NCBI GenBank assembly: GCA_949130495.1
Contig: OX422222.1
Coordinates: forward strand, 273,038,109-273,102,108
Reading direction: 5' to 3'
Source: Sambucus nigra
Taxonomy: Eukaryota > Streptophyta > Magnoliopsida > Dipsacales > Adoxaceae
DNA length: 64,000 nt
Position numbers and translations under genes: made by a program. Each line of letters opens with the position of its first letter. The first letter of the stretch is position 1. Below, in pieces: positions 46,580 through 59,299 of this stretch. The notes beneath the pieces were generated by a model. The model saw only the letters and a list, made by a program, of their open reading frames with translations, did no database searches and was not told the origin of the DNA.

Positions 46580-47660
46580 AGTTTGGAATCCCCCTTAACC
46601 AACTTTCCATAGAGAACGCCAATCAAGTACTGAATGTACATCCTGATTTGATGATGGTCCTATTATAACTTATGGCTAAGATTAATAACCATCAAATCGA
46701 GATTCATGAGATGCAGCGAAACTGAGTCCCTATTCTGGAAGATCCCGAGGTCCTCTTCCTTGGTGCTATGGGTCTGCCCGCACCTGAGCCTATTTGGGTT
46801 TCGAAAGAATATCAGCATGCTCCATGTTTCCCTCCTACTAATGGGCCATCGCCAGTTTAGCTCCCTATGTAAAACCTTGCTCAGCAAGGGGTTAACCTCC
46901 CAATGCCTACCGATCCTAAGGAAGACGAGTCGAACAAGGTTAAGTAGGAATTAAGTTGTTGACCAAGAATTTTAATCAGGTCTGAATCTTCGAGAACTAC
47001 ATGGATTACACCCATATGTCTCCCTACCCTAAAGCAAGGCTCTCAAAAAAGTTCAAGAGGCCCAACATTGATAAGTCTGGGGTAGCGGGACCCTAATTAT
47101 TCATTTTCAAAGTTACCATCGAGCCATGACTCTTTGAGGTGCCTCCAAGGAAATAATGACACGGATGTTCTAACAGACTTTGAAGGACAACACTCTTTGT
47201 TGGTTTATATCCCTTGAAGAATCCATAATTCGCAGTTAGGAGGATGTTTCCCGGGATATCATGTCACAATACAAGTACAATGAGGAGTTAGAGGTTACAC
47301 GTCATGATTTAGAAATTCTCAAACAGATTCCCAGAGAACCTGTCAGTAATTTTATAGCAAGGTGGAGGGAGAAAGAGGCCACCATGACCAACTGGCCTTC
47401 TGAAGCGGAGAAAGTTAGTATTATAAAGAAAAACTTCTTAGCGCATGTCCGAGTGGCGATGGGAGGATAGTATTACCCACATTTTTGGGCCCTCTGAGAA
47501 GCAGGAGTTAAAATTGAAGAAAATCTTGCTAAGAAAGAAGTTGAGAAAAAGAATGTATCATGATAGTTTACTCAAAGAAAATATGAGAAGCCTGCTACAA
47601 TCTCGACCATCAATAACATTTCACAGTCTGCTACCTCTCGGGCACTAGAAAACTATTCTA
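46580..47660 (+). pseudogene. gag: gag of the Tat/Ogre-type element
   Basis: The clearest part is 47230-47470: SQYKYNEELEVTRHDLEILK, QIPREPVSNFIARWREKEAT and SEAEKVSIIKKNFLAHVRVA. This is the Retrotrans_gag core (pattern R..L....Q...ES...F..RWR). The N-terminal part (46580-47000) is Pro/Met-rich and broken by stops. The product would be the capsid protein. Confidence 0.75.
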
Positions 47661-48799
47661 ATCCCTCCAAAAAAGAATACACCGAGCTTTATGCTCCCCT
47701 ATCCAAAGTCTAACAAGCCTTATTGAGACAAAATCTCATCAATCCATTGGACCCTTGTCCATTACCAAACCCACTTCCCAAAAATTTCAAACCCAGTGTC
47801 CATTTTGATTTCCATCAAAATGTCGGCCATACCACTGATCAATGCTTCCATCTTTAGAATATAATCCAAGGTCTGATTGACCGCGGTACCATCTCCCCAC
47901 CAGCCAATCCCAAACCAAACACTACTCACAATCCACTCTCAAATCATGCAAATGCTATTTTCCTAGAGGATGATGCAAAATTTGACCCATATACTTAGAT
48001 TGTACATAGTAAATCACCCATTATACCAAAATATTTGCCAAACCCCTTAAAGTTTGCCCATATCTTCCCCAACGCCATACTTGTTTTGTCGACCAGGCCC
48101 TGTCGCTTCTTACAAGAGCATGCATTGTCGTTCGTACTCATTCCGGAGGGAAGGATATGGAATTTCTAGCGGTACTGAACCATATTTTAGATTTTGGACT
48201 GAAATTTCCCTCAGAAATGACCATTAACTACCAAAAGTTTAGCACCTTGTTCATGGAAGCCCAAAAATGGGCTCACGAGTCAGATAATTGGGTAGTGCCC
48301 ATTGATAAAGTTAGCTTAGAGGATGTAGTTTAGATCACGGTAGGTTTATTTCGACAGAGCAATGAGATTTTTAGTATATTCGAGTTACTCGATGTCTTAA
48401 AGCTATAAAGGCAATTGGTCCCTTGACTTCTACATATCCTCGTTGAGTGGGAGGATCTATATGAAGAAGCCATGGAAGTTATGGAATGCATTGACTTCTC
48501 ATAGAAAGATGACATCTTGGTCGTCGGATGGGGGGACAAATTTGATATTTCAGATGAAGATCCATGATAGAAAAAGGTTACCCAGTGATCAGTGTATGTG
48601 GGATTATATTGGTTTGCTAGAAAAGATAAACAAAGTGTCCGAACAGCCCGGGATAGATGAAAAAAAGAAGGTTTTTATTCTTCCCCTCTTTTGTAAGCCA
48701 CGTGACAAGACATGGGAGGCACTACCATAGTTCAAACCCTCAATCTGCAATGAGAGATAAACCAAAAGGTATTGTTAAGAAACTTCTCATGCCGAAAAT

Positions 48800-49440
48800 A
48801 ACCATCGAGGAGAGTAAGATCCTCGACCAGTTGAAGAAAACTCAGGCTAACATCACTTTGAAGGGACTCTTCATGTATTCCCAGCTATATCGAAATTCCT
48901 TGATCAAATTACTTATTGGGCCCACAGTCCCTCCTTCTACCACTCCAGAACAAGCAGTGAACTTGGTCGAATACTTAACTTCTACTAGAATAAGCTCCTT
49001 ATTTGAGGAAGAAATCCCTATGTTTGGTCATTATCATAATTATGCTCTCAATATCTCTGTTAAGGTAATGGGGAAGACAGTCCCACGTACACTCATTGAC
49101 AATGGATCAGCACTTAATGTTTGTCCATTAAGAACCCTCAACTTTTTAGGTTTTAATGTAAGCGACCTTGCTCTAACTTTCGCCACAATGTGTGCATATA
49201 ACAATACTCGTCGTGAGGTGATGGGATCCATAAAGCTTACAATAGGGGTTGGCCCTATAAATCCTGTTAATGATTTCTAGGTAATAGATATACCGGTTTG
49301 TATCAACCTATTTCTTGGTCAACTGTGGCTTCACAGCATCAAGGGGGTATCTTCCCCTCTCCATCAGAAACTGAAGTTCTTCTCCAAGGGGATGGTCATT
49401 ACCATCTTCGGCGATGATGATAACATTGAGAATGCGAGCA
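48800..49440 (+). pseudogene. pro: Aspartic protease of the Tat/Ogre-type element
   Basis: Contains HNYALNISVKVMGKTVPRTL, then IDNGSALNVCPLRTLNFLGF with the active-site Asp in a DNGS motif, and REVMGSIKLTIGVGP. After a stop at 49278-49280 it continues with FLGQLWLHSIKGVSSPLHQK, the LG..W motif of the C-terminal half. In the intact element it would cleave the polyprotein. Confidence 0.8.
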
Positions 49441-50439
49441 CCAGTAAATTGATACTAGAGATATAAAATGGTGCGAATGATATGACTCCATCTAGTTTTC
49501 GAGCTGAACCAGAGTATATCTAGAGCACAGCCATCATGATAATATCAACGTGATATAGATGTTCAAGAATATGCACTTTATCCCCGGACTGAGCTTAGGA
49601 CAATGACAATAGGGGATACTATAACCCATAGTGCTAAAGAAAACCTTTTCTCCATATGTCATAGGTTCTCAACCATCATCAGAGGAACTCAGAATGCTCT
49701 GCCAACCCCGATTGAAGGGAAGGTTATAAAATGCCAAGAAATTGTCAAGAGATTCCTTGAACGGGAGATTCGTCAAAGAGGGTAAATTTTGTCCCTCTTG
49801 TGGCTTTCCCAAACTGTGGTATGATCATGTGGAATGGAGATTCCACATGATGAAGATGAAGCCAGTAATGGATATCTTCTTCCAAGACAGCTGCTCATGG
49901 ATCAAAAATTCCCAGCATCAAGTGCAATTGCTCATTGAAAAGATTACAGCTATTACAAAGGTTTCTTAAGGAAATGACTCTGATGACTCATTCGATCTAC
50001 AAACACTTGGGCTGGCACTCTACATAATCCAGTCAGACACTACATCATCGAATCCATCCATCCTGATCAAGACTACTGATGCACCCCTCCTCAACTAGAA
50101 TGATATACCAGCTCCACCCACTAGAAAAAAAACAGATGTTTATCCTATATCTTATTCTTTTATTGTTCTTTATTCTGATCATAATGTAATTGAGACCTCA
50201 TTTGATGAGTTTCTCGATGTTATTTTTCCCAAGAATGAAATAAATGAAGATTTTGAGTATTTTGTTGTGCCTTATATTAATTGTCTTGATTTTAATCAAA
50301 CTCTTGATGATGATGATTTTGCAAATGAATAATTCTTAATTGGTGTTAATAAGGTTAATAACAAATAACATAATTCCATTCAAATTAATGAGGATGAAGC
50401 TGTTGTTATCAATCTTTGTTCTAGTAGCCAACTACGCAA

Positions 50440-51290
50440 GATTAGGATATGGTCCACACTTGACAAGCATGAGCGAGCGCAACTCGAAGAATTATTGAAG
50501 GAATTTCTGGACGTCTTTGCATGGTCATATGATGAAATGCTCGGCATCAACCCTGAGATCGCCCAACACGAGATTCCATCTCTCTAGGAATCTAAACCAG
50601 ATAAAAAAAACCATGAAAGATCCTCACTGAATGGTTGATCAAGGTCAAAGAGGAGGTGGTTAAACAGTTGAACGTAGGATTCATTCGAGTGATTGAATAT
50701 CCCACATGGTTAGCCAACATTATACCTGTACTAAAATCAGGAGGAAAGGTTTTCATTTGTGTTGATTATTGAGATTTGAAAAAAACCTCTTTAAAAGATG
50801 ATAACCTGCTCCCCACTATCGACATGATTATGAACAACACAGCCAGTCATGCTCTCAAGTTATTCGTTGATGGGTTTATAGGCAAGATGCACCCTGATTA
50901 TTAAGAAAAAACTACATTCATCACCCCTTCGGGAACCTTTGGTTACACAGTTATGTCATTCAGTCTCAAAATGCAAGGGATACCTACCAAAGGATTGCCA
51001 TAACCATCTTACATAATTTGATACACAAAGAGGTCGATGTCTACGTGGATGATATGATCATCAAATCTAAGACTCGATAAGGTCATGTTCCCTCTCTCCG
51101 AAAATTCTGTGAATTACTATAGTGATATATAATGCTACTTAACCCACATAAATGTGTCTTCAGCATCACCAAAGAAAAACTCTTAGGATTCATGGTTAGT
51201 GAAAAATCAATTAAAGAATATCCAGCCAAACTGAAAGCCATACTCGAAATTCCACCACCCTAAATAAAGAAGGAAGTTTGGGGATTCATG
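50440..51290 (+). pseudogene. Reverse transcriptase of the Tat/Ogre-type element
   Basis: Motifs in order, with frame changes and stops: TLDKHERAQLEELLKEFLDV, FAWSYDEMLGINPEIAQHEI, LANIIPVLKSGGKVFICVDY followed by a stop in place of Arg, LKLFVDGFIGKMHPDY, TTFITPSGTFGYTVMSF and VYVDDMIIKSKTR. The last is the YxDD-equivalent box. Confidence 0.85.
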
Positions 51291-51389
51291 GGAAAATTAC
51301 AGTATATCAGCCAATTCATTAGCCAGTTAACTTGTATTTGTGAACCCATCCTCAAACTCCTCTGAAACGATTCCACCAAAGTCTGGAAT

Positions 51390-52075
51390 GAAGCTTGTCA
51401 GGAACCCTTTGACCAAATAAATCAATATCTAACCCGACCTTTGGTACTCATACCGTCGCATCTTGGTCTCCCTCTACTCCTATACTTGACCATAACAGAC
51501 AGTGCAGTTGGGCCTTTACTAGCCTAATACATTAAAGAATCCTATAAAGAGAGGTTTATCTACTATGCTAGTCACAAATTGGTCATATATGAAGTCAACT
51601 ACACTGCCTTGGAGAACGCATGTGTTGCCCTTGTCTGGGATAACCAAAAATTATGGCACTATATGCTCGCTTTTCCCATCAGACTTGTGTCTCTAATGGA
51701 TCCTATTAAATACCTACTTTAGAAACCTATCATGTCTAGCCAAATGGCCGATGATTGATATTACTAGTCGAGCTTGATATCGTATATGTCACGTAAAAAT
51801 CCATAAAAAGAAGATCCATCTCTGACTACCTTGTTGATTACCCCATGGAAGAAACTAACGTTTGGATCTCTGAATTCCCGATAAAGATATCCTTTTCACC
51901 TCTCAGGAAGACCTTCGATGGCTAATGTTCTTTGACGACCACATCATCGGTCAGGTCCTTAAAAGATGGAAAGTCAAAGATAAAAAACTTTTACTCTTCC
52001 ACTCCCACCTAGAAGAGCTAGCCTCCCAATTTCGAGAGGTACCCCCAAGATGCTAATAACAAAGACCGAGAAACC
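51390..52075 (+). pseudogene. RNase H and second RNase H trace
   Basis: 51555-51740 reads FIYYASHKLVIYEVNYTALE, NACVALVWDNQKLWHYML and SLMDPIKYLL, the gypsy RNase H and its connection. 51955-52060 reads QVLKRWKVKDKKLLLFHSHL and EELASQFREVPPR, which matches the end of the extra archaeal-type RNase H of Tat/Ogre elements. The middle of that second domain is deleted or scrambled. Confidence 0.7.
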
Positions 52076-52119
52076 CTTCGCAAGCTGGTTGCCTGTTACA
52101 TTACCTGCGATAAAGCTTT

Positions 52120-52850
52120 CAAGATAAACTTTGAGGGAACCCACTTACACTACATCACAGGGCCTGACATTAAAGACATGATGTAGAAGATTAACAATAG
52201 GGAATGCGTACCTCATGAATGGCCATATGATCGCCTAGAATATTATCCGATAAGGTTATTATTGGACCCCCATAGTTCAGGATTGCACTGTCTATGTCCA
52301 AAGATGCCTTAAATGCCAACATTTTTCCAATATCCAACACATACCATCATGAGAATTATAAAACATGACTTCTCCTTAGACCTTTTCCACATGGTGAATC
52401 AATTACATAGGGAAAGTTACACCCAAAGCCTCCAATGGACACGACTTCATTCGGTTTAGCAATGATTACTTCATCAAATGGGTCGAAGTCAAGTCATATG
52501 CAGTAATGAATGCCAAAAAGGTAGCCAAATTCATCCAGAAGAACATCATTTGTCGGTACGGGGTTTCGTATGAGCTAGTGTCAGATAATGGGTAACATTT
52601 TGAGGCAGAAGTCACAGAATTGGTCGATGAGTATGGTATTCAGAGACACAAATCTTCTCCCTACCTATCACAAATCAACAGTGCAGTTGAATCCGCTAAT
52701 AATAACCTCAAAGCAATCATTAGAAAAATGATCGAAAGTTGTCGAGATTGGGCCGATCAGATCCCCTACGCCCTTTGGGGGCTACCGCACTTTAGTCCGA
52801 GCATCTACTGGGGATACCCCTTACTCTCTGGTATACGACGCGATTCAGAC
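52120..52850 (+). pseudogene. Integrase of the Tat/Ogre-type element, truncated
   Basis: The zinc-binding end is visible as YVQRCLKCQHF. The catalytic core has YFIKWVEVKSYAVMNAKKVA, IICRYGVSYELVSDNG (second Asp) and SPYLSQINSAVESANNNLK (Glu). It continues to DWADQIPYALWG and, with frame changes, the GDTPYSLVY motif, then joins LTR sequence at about 52850. The C-terminal domain, polypurine tract and start of the 3' LTR are missing. Confidence 0.85.
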
Positions 52851-54341
52851 TTATGGTTCAAAGGAATTATCCGTCGTCGTTCGACGATCTTCCATCCAAA
52901 GGACCGATGGGCGCTTCGGAGCCCCATTTAACCCAAAGTCTACTTCTGGACCTGGGAGCGGCCTAAAGGATTCTTAAAGGTCTCTGAATTAACTTTAAAA
53001 TAGTATGCCTCGTGCGCGGTTTAGACTTACGAATTACGTTTTATGACCATTTTTTCGAAAAATCTGCACGAGACTGCCAATCGACAAATCCATTTCACTG
53101 CTTATAGGCAATGTGTCTTAGGCTACCTACTGATAGAAAGTCTCCTTTCCCTATATAAATAGAGCATGTTCTCACTTTTAAGGGCACCCCATATCCATCA
53201 ATATCAATGATGTCAGTAACATTCTTCTACAATCAGTAAGGTTTCCTTGTGTGAAATTCCTTTCCACCTTTCATTCCCAACATTCTCATACCCAATTTAG
53301 CAAAAATCTCCTTCTTCCTCATCCAACATCGATGTAACTTGCAAGGGAAATCATCAAGGATCAAGGTCAAGCCTCAATTTTTCAAAAAGGTCCAAACATC
53401 CTTATCTCTTTAAAAAAAAATATTTTCGTATTAGTTATATAAATTCTTGATTTAGATTTTACTTTAGGTCATACACATTAATATCTCATCATTTATTAGT
53501 TATATTGTACATACTTTATTAACGAAACAAAGAAAAAAAGGGTTACATCCGTAAATTCTGACAGGAGTCTTCATCACATTTTCTCAAAACTAAAAATATA
53601 TTTTCCACACACACATACAATAAAATTCCCGTTTGAATCTATGGGATAAATCCCACCTTTGTGTCGCATGCAAACTATGTGGACTTTGATTCCCTTATAG
53701 GCTACATGGGTGTCTAGGGCTAAAACTCGAGACTTAAGTCCTATTTTCATATTTTCAATTTCTTTATATTTTATCCATATATTATTCATATATATTATAC
53801 TTGTAATTTATACTTATGTCTTATCTAACACATATTATCGTTTAATCATAATGATCAATATCTTGATAAGTGCACACATCATATATTCTAATTATTATTT
53901 TGGGAGCATTCCTATGGATGACCTCACTCCATCCTTGCCATTGTACGAGTTGAGCGATTTCAATCTCAACTTACATATATATGCACACACGATTCCTCGA
54001 GAAATTACATCCTTGCCATGACAGATCAAAATGGAAGAATGGGTGCCTAACACCTTCCCATTCCATAACTCCCCCCCCCCCCCGAACCTCTGATCTGATT
54101 CGTTTTCCAAGCATCAACTTGTCTTAGATGTAGTTCTCTAGAGGTGGCGACATGTTCTTTTGCCTGGTTTGTTGAAAGTAGGTTGGATACTCTATCCCTT
54201 TACATCACCCTAACATCGACGACGGACGAAGCACCCCATGATGTAGTGAGGATAGCGAGACCTTTTTCTCTCCCTCGCCGCCACCCCCCGAAATCACCCC
54301 AGGGGAGGAAGGGAAAGATTTTTTCTGAAGGGATGACCACA
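52850..54341 (+). repeat. Truncated 3' LTR of the Tat/Ogre-type element
   Basis: Aligns with 43440-44955 of the 5' LTR, including TATATAAATA (53153-53162) and CATCATTTATTAGTTATATT. It lacks roughly the first 690 bases. It ends GGATGACCACA where the 5' LTR has GGATGGACACA. Confidence 0.75.
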
Positions 54342-55450
54342 CCTTCATTTATGGATTTAGTGGGCCAATCGATTCCACAGTTTTTTATTGTTTTAGATAT
54401 TTATAGTTGAATTATTTCATTTGAGTTTTAATAAATTTGAGTTGGATTTATTTTAGAGAAAGCTTGGTGATGGATTTTAATTTGCATGAATGTTTATATG
54501 GGTAGGATAAATTTGAATATTATCTTGTGAAAAAAAAATAATGTCACATATTTCTTTCACATGCAGAGAATGATATGTTATTTAGTGATACCCGATGTAG
54601 TTTGGCAGTGGTTGATGCTAGAGTGCACGGGGTTTTACATAGTGGAACCAATGTTCGAAACCTCACCTCTTGGACTAATACCAATCAATGAAAAGGATTC
54701 TTTGTGTGTTCAATTTGTGGGTACATAAACTGATGGATCCACTTATGTGTGCAAGGTCCAAGAATATCATCCCTGGACGTCTTCTCAAGATTAGGGCTCT
54801 TGAGCTGGCTATCGTTGCAAACAGAAAAAGGGTAAGGTTGTTGGGTTGTGGATTGTTAGTTTTGTTTCATTTGGATCATAATTGTAATTGTCTGTATTAA
54901 GAATTTAGGATATTCCAAATATGAGAAACCCCAAATGGAGTTAATGTAATTTCTAACACTTTATTGTATTGAAATTCAGCTGTGAATGAAATGTCATTTG
55001 AGTTGATGAAAAATTACAATGCTGATTAATAGATAAATGGTGTTGAATTTCAACCAACCTCAATATATAAGTAGCAGAATACAAAAAATTAGCATATTGC
55101 AAGCATACTAATAAATCCCCAACAAAAAAAGTGGCAACACGCAAATTTTATACCTCGAGAAAAGAAGTGGTTGCAACCCAACTAAATAGGGGAACATTCT
55201 TCCAAATAAAAATTAGAAGAGTGTTTTCCTAACTACAAAATGCAAAATGAAACCTCATCTTTAAAAAAAATGCAAAGTCTGGGATGACGGTGGAAGCTGT
55301 TAGGGGTTTGGTGTTATTTTCTCAATGGTGGCACCTATCTTTCTTCCTCTTCTTTGGTACTCACCTAAAAAACAACATTATAACCCAATTAAAATTGTGC
55401 ACAATTAAACCCCAAAATTAAAAGAGTATAATTCATTTACATTGAATAAT
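54342..55450. other. Unassigned stretch
   Basis: No known element was recognised. 54560-54840 has a protein-like reading in shifting frames, including SKNIIPGRLLKIRALELAIV followed by a GTAAGG donor-like site. It might be a gene fragment, but I could not identify it. Confidence 0.35.
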
Positions 55451-55499
55451 TTTTCCCTAGCATTATGCATTTCACCCCTCCACTACATCCATCACCCTC

Positions 55500-56700
55500 A
55501 GTCCCGCACTGTTCTTTTTATTTTTTTGGTAGTCACTCATGTTATGACATGTGGTACAACATTCCTTCCAAGTCATAGTAACCCCCCTTCAACCAATTTG
55601 TTTCTTAATATACTATAGGTGGTTCACCATCCTCCTTTATCCTTTGCCTTCTTGGTCCTGCCAAGTTATCTAGAGTGTGTTAGGGGAAGGATAGGACATG
55701 TTTGGGTTAGACCTAACTTGTTCCATATATCTGTTAACAAGACACATAGAATTTTCATTATTAATATCCAAAGACCTTTTAAATGTGTGTTTTTCTACAG
55801 TGGTTCTAAGTTGCATAATCATATCAACTACTTAGGAGGGAAAAAAATCAGGGACGGCCTATTTTTTAAATAACTCTTTTCTTATCTTTCTTATTCTTAG
55901 TGTATGTGAGTTATTCCTTATTTTTTATTGCATACTCTCTCACTGCTACTCTAAACAATGTTGCATTAGTATATAGCATACCTATCTTAAATTGAGGACA
56001 GAACATATCCCCTGGTGCATTGAACTCTGGTCCACCTTTCTTTGATTTTCCCAACCAACATAGTCCCCATACTCATCTATTGAGATACTAGAAATTCTCC
56101 TCAAATTGTCAAAGGGTGCATAATAAGTGTCACTGTTAGTGGCAAGCACTAAATCACAACCCCCAACTCATTGTCACTCTCACCAACCTTTTTCCTCTCT
56201 TTACCTTTACCAACCAACTTCTCTTTACTTTTATTTCATTTTACCTACATCCACCCCTTTTATTATCCCCACCTTTATATTTACCTTTATCTACCCCTTT
56301 ACCCCCTTACCTTTTGTAGCTCTATGTCTTTAGCAACCCCATTATCTTTAGCAACCCCCATTTTCACACCCACCTCATCACTTACAAAATCATGAGTATC
56401 AATATCAGACTCATACTTAACTACTCCCCTAGTATATTCATCATAACTCACTTCATAAAAATATCATCATTGTCCATCTCCTCCAAGACAATTGATTTAT
56501 CATCCCCATCCTCCTCATATTTATTTTCTTCCAAGTATTCAACGAATATTTTAACAATTTTGAGAGAGTTCACAAACTATTTGAGGTGCATTTCTTTCAT
56601 ATCATTCGTAATATGCTTAAGTGCCTACAAAACATTATCACCGGTCATCAAGTATTGGATAACACAATTTAAATTATGATCAAGCTCTTTAATCATTAAA
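55500..56700 (-). pseudogene. MULE (MURA-like) transposase remnant, catalytic core deleted
   Basis: On the minus strand an acidic N-terminal region (about 56700-56100) is followed by FKIGMLYTNATLFRVAVREY and AIKNKE near 56010-55900, the MuDR-type DNA-binding domain. This runs after about 55870 into a C-terminal tail with GPRRQRIKEDGEPP and GVTMTWKECCTTCHNM, the degraded CCHC zinc knuckle. The DDE catalytic domain and SWIM finger that should lie between are absent. The order and spacing fit a Mutator-like transposase with a large internal deletion. Confidence 0.7.
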
Positions 56701-56928
56701 AACAACTCAAGACAGTACATTTCATCTCAGTGGAAAAAGTTAGCAAATGAAACAAATTCACCTGCATAAACACCAACCAATATTAATTAACCACCATGTT
56801 GTATTTTTATGAGAAATACCCAAATGCCTTCTCTAAAAGAGAAAAAAAAGGATGGGAAAAATTTGGTCACTCGGTCAAAGTTTGAATAAAAGTACAAGAA
56901 ATAGAAATAAATAAAGTATTGCAACAGG

Positions 56929-57130
56929 CACTACAACACATCCCAAATTTGGAGATGAAAAATGTTATCGCCCAAAATTCACGTTTCATCACTAAATGTT
57001 TTAGGATGAAATATTTTTCGTCACTTCCTCGTCGCAAAAGGCTCGCCGCTAATAGTTTAAGTTGACACAAGTAAATTTCATTGTCAAAAGCTCTCCTATA
57101 TCTACGAAAGTATGCAAATAAATTTCATCG
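56929..57130 (+). repeat. Possible single CACTA-type terminus
   Basis: CACTACAACACATCCCAAAT is followed by repeated TTTCATC/GATGAAA words, the appearance of a CACTA end with subterminal repeats. No matching other end or target duplication was found in the window. Confidence 0.3.
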
Positions 57131-57255
57131 CCTGTCACTTTGGGTTACTTGTAATGTTTATAGAAGTTCAGGGAGTTAAGTAAAGAATTTATAAGTTTGG
57201 GCGAAAAAGTGAAAAAGGGATAAAGTTCAGTGAAAAAGTGAAATTAACCCTTAGA
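57130..57255 (-). repeat. Dispersed short repeat, second member
   Basis: The reverse complement begins AAGGGTTAATTTCACTTTTT and matches 14470-14525; its other end contains AAGTAACCCAAAGTGAC, also found near 40360. Confidence 0.55.
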
Positions 57256-58577
57256 ATAAAATAAACCCAAGTTAGTGGTTCAACATAGTTATCTTAGAAT
57301 TTTCTTGATAGCAGTCTGATGCTTTTTAGTTTGTTCAAACGTCTATCTAGTGCATTGTGCTAAGTACAGTTGAGCACCAACTGCAATAAAATATAGTACT
57401 TCTGACTCATTATTACCACATCTTCCTCTATATGTAATTTTCTTTATGTCTAAAGATCGGACAATGATAAGAGTAATTAATGATTATGCATTATCCATAC
57501 CAAATAGTTTTAAACCTTTTTTTGGTATAATTATAATGATAGACTAATAATTTGTTAGATTTTTTTGAAATAACCTAAACACCCTTAAGTGTTATAGTTA
57601 ATAAATAAACTCCAACTCTTTCAAATTTATTTAAAAAAAATTATTAAGACTGTTGTATGTATACAAATAAAAGTACAGATTGATGATGATGATGCTGAAA
57701 TAAATATAATCATAATGGGATAAGCACAAGTAGATAGTGACACATTATTTGTTCTATAGGAACCCACCGTAGTGGTTAACCCTGTGTCCCTAATCCCAGG
57801 ACAACACACACACCCAAGTCCAATATTACCAATTACAAGCTACAGATTACAATTCGCCGAGTTCACCATGAATTAAACTAGGCAAATACACACCCTTATT
57901 AACCAGCCTAGTCTAAAACAACCCAACTTGAGTGAAAATCAGTCAATGAAATAATACCCAAGTAATAGTGACTATAACACATGCATAACAACATACTCTA
58001 ACCCAAGATCCCGTGAAGTTGTGCAACACACATATTTAATTTATAAAATTTGATTTAATCAAAACATAAAATATTTAGTTTATAAAAGAAGACCAAACAC
58101 ACGAGAGTTTAAGTCTACTTTTATTGACACCAAAATAAATTTACCAATCAGTGACCAAGTGAGAGGTAAGGTTATAGATTCAAACACACACTTTCAAATT
58201 GATTTTTGGACAAGCCAAACCACACACCAAAATTAATCTAATTTTAAAATCAAGAAAATATGATTTTCAACTAAAGTAAATTCCTATTTAAATAGATCAA
58301 AAAAATTCAGATTACTTTAGGAGTGTTACAGGAGAAATAACACACACAGCTGAGTTTAAAATTAGTCCAAGTTCAGTTTTAGTTAAGTACAATTTTAGTC
58401 AAAAATTAGTCCGAGTCCAGTTTTAGTTAAGGCTAAATTCAGTCCAAAATTTTTCCAAGTGTGAGGTTTCAATATTAAGTCCAAGTTGCTCTGAGTTGGA
58501 TAGAGTTAAATCAGTGAGTGAGCAAGGAGTTAAAGTGAGTTTTAGTTGAGTTAAGTCGAGTTAACACACCCTTACAA
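57256..58577. other. Unassigned stretch
   Basis: No gene is seen. 58360-58450 has short imperfect tandem units with AGTCCAAGTTCAGTTTTAGT. ACACAC/CCAAACACACC words increase towards the foldback that follows. Confidence 0.35.
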
Positions 58578-58822
58578 CCAAACACACCTGATTAAACAAA
58601 ATAATGGAACGCACACACACATGTCTTAAGCCCATGCACACACAGTCCACCAAACACACCCAAACACAGTTTATCAAATGTGCACATATTTGAGGCAAAT
58701 CAAACACGAACAAGAAACAAAAAAATTACTGTGTTTGGGTGTGTTTGGTGAACTGTGTGTGCATGAGTTTAAGACATGTGTGTGTGTGTGTTCCATTATT
58801 TTTTTTTATCAGGTGTGTTTGG
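58578..58822. repeat. Foldback (inverted repeat), arms about 94 bp
   Basis: The left arm 58578-58670 and right arm 58728-58822 are near-perfect reverse complements around a 57-bp loop. CACATGTCTTAAGCCCATGC pairs with GCATGAGTTTAAGACATGTG. The arms share flanking CACACCTGAT/ATCAGGTGTG. It has no TIR or coding sequence that identifies a family. Confidence 0.9.
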
Positions 58823-58859
58823 GTGCTCTGAAAATAAAGTAGATTTAAACTATATATAA

Positions 58860-58863
<4 letters not shown>

Positions 58864-58892
<29 letters not shown>
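58864..58892. repeat. (TA)n microsatellite
   Basis: An uninterrupted AT run of about 14 units. Confidence 0.95.
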
Positions 58893-58895
<3 letters not shown>

Positions 58896-59299
58896 AAAGA
58901 AAGAAACAGACTTATAGCTCAAGCCGTAAACGTCTTTGCAAATGAGTTATGTAGGAAGGAGAAAAAGAGATGAGCCACTTGTATGATTTAAATCAGCAAA
59001 CCCGTAGTGCTTTGACCAAAAAAAACAAAAACTTCAAGGCTTTAAAGTAGCTCAATAGAAAATTCGAAAACCCAGCTCAAACACTTAACCTCAGATCATA
59101 AAACTAAACAGCTAACCCTTAACTTTTAAGGGTACTAACCATAAAGAAATGAAACCAAAAATATGCGTAAAGGAACAAAACTCTTATCCACAAAACAACT
59201 CTCAAGAACTTATGTAGAGAGAGAAAGAGAGAAAACTGAGAGTAAAATGTTGGCTGAGATTTTAAAATGCCCAAACCCTAAAGCAATGAAAAATCCTCA

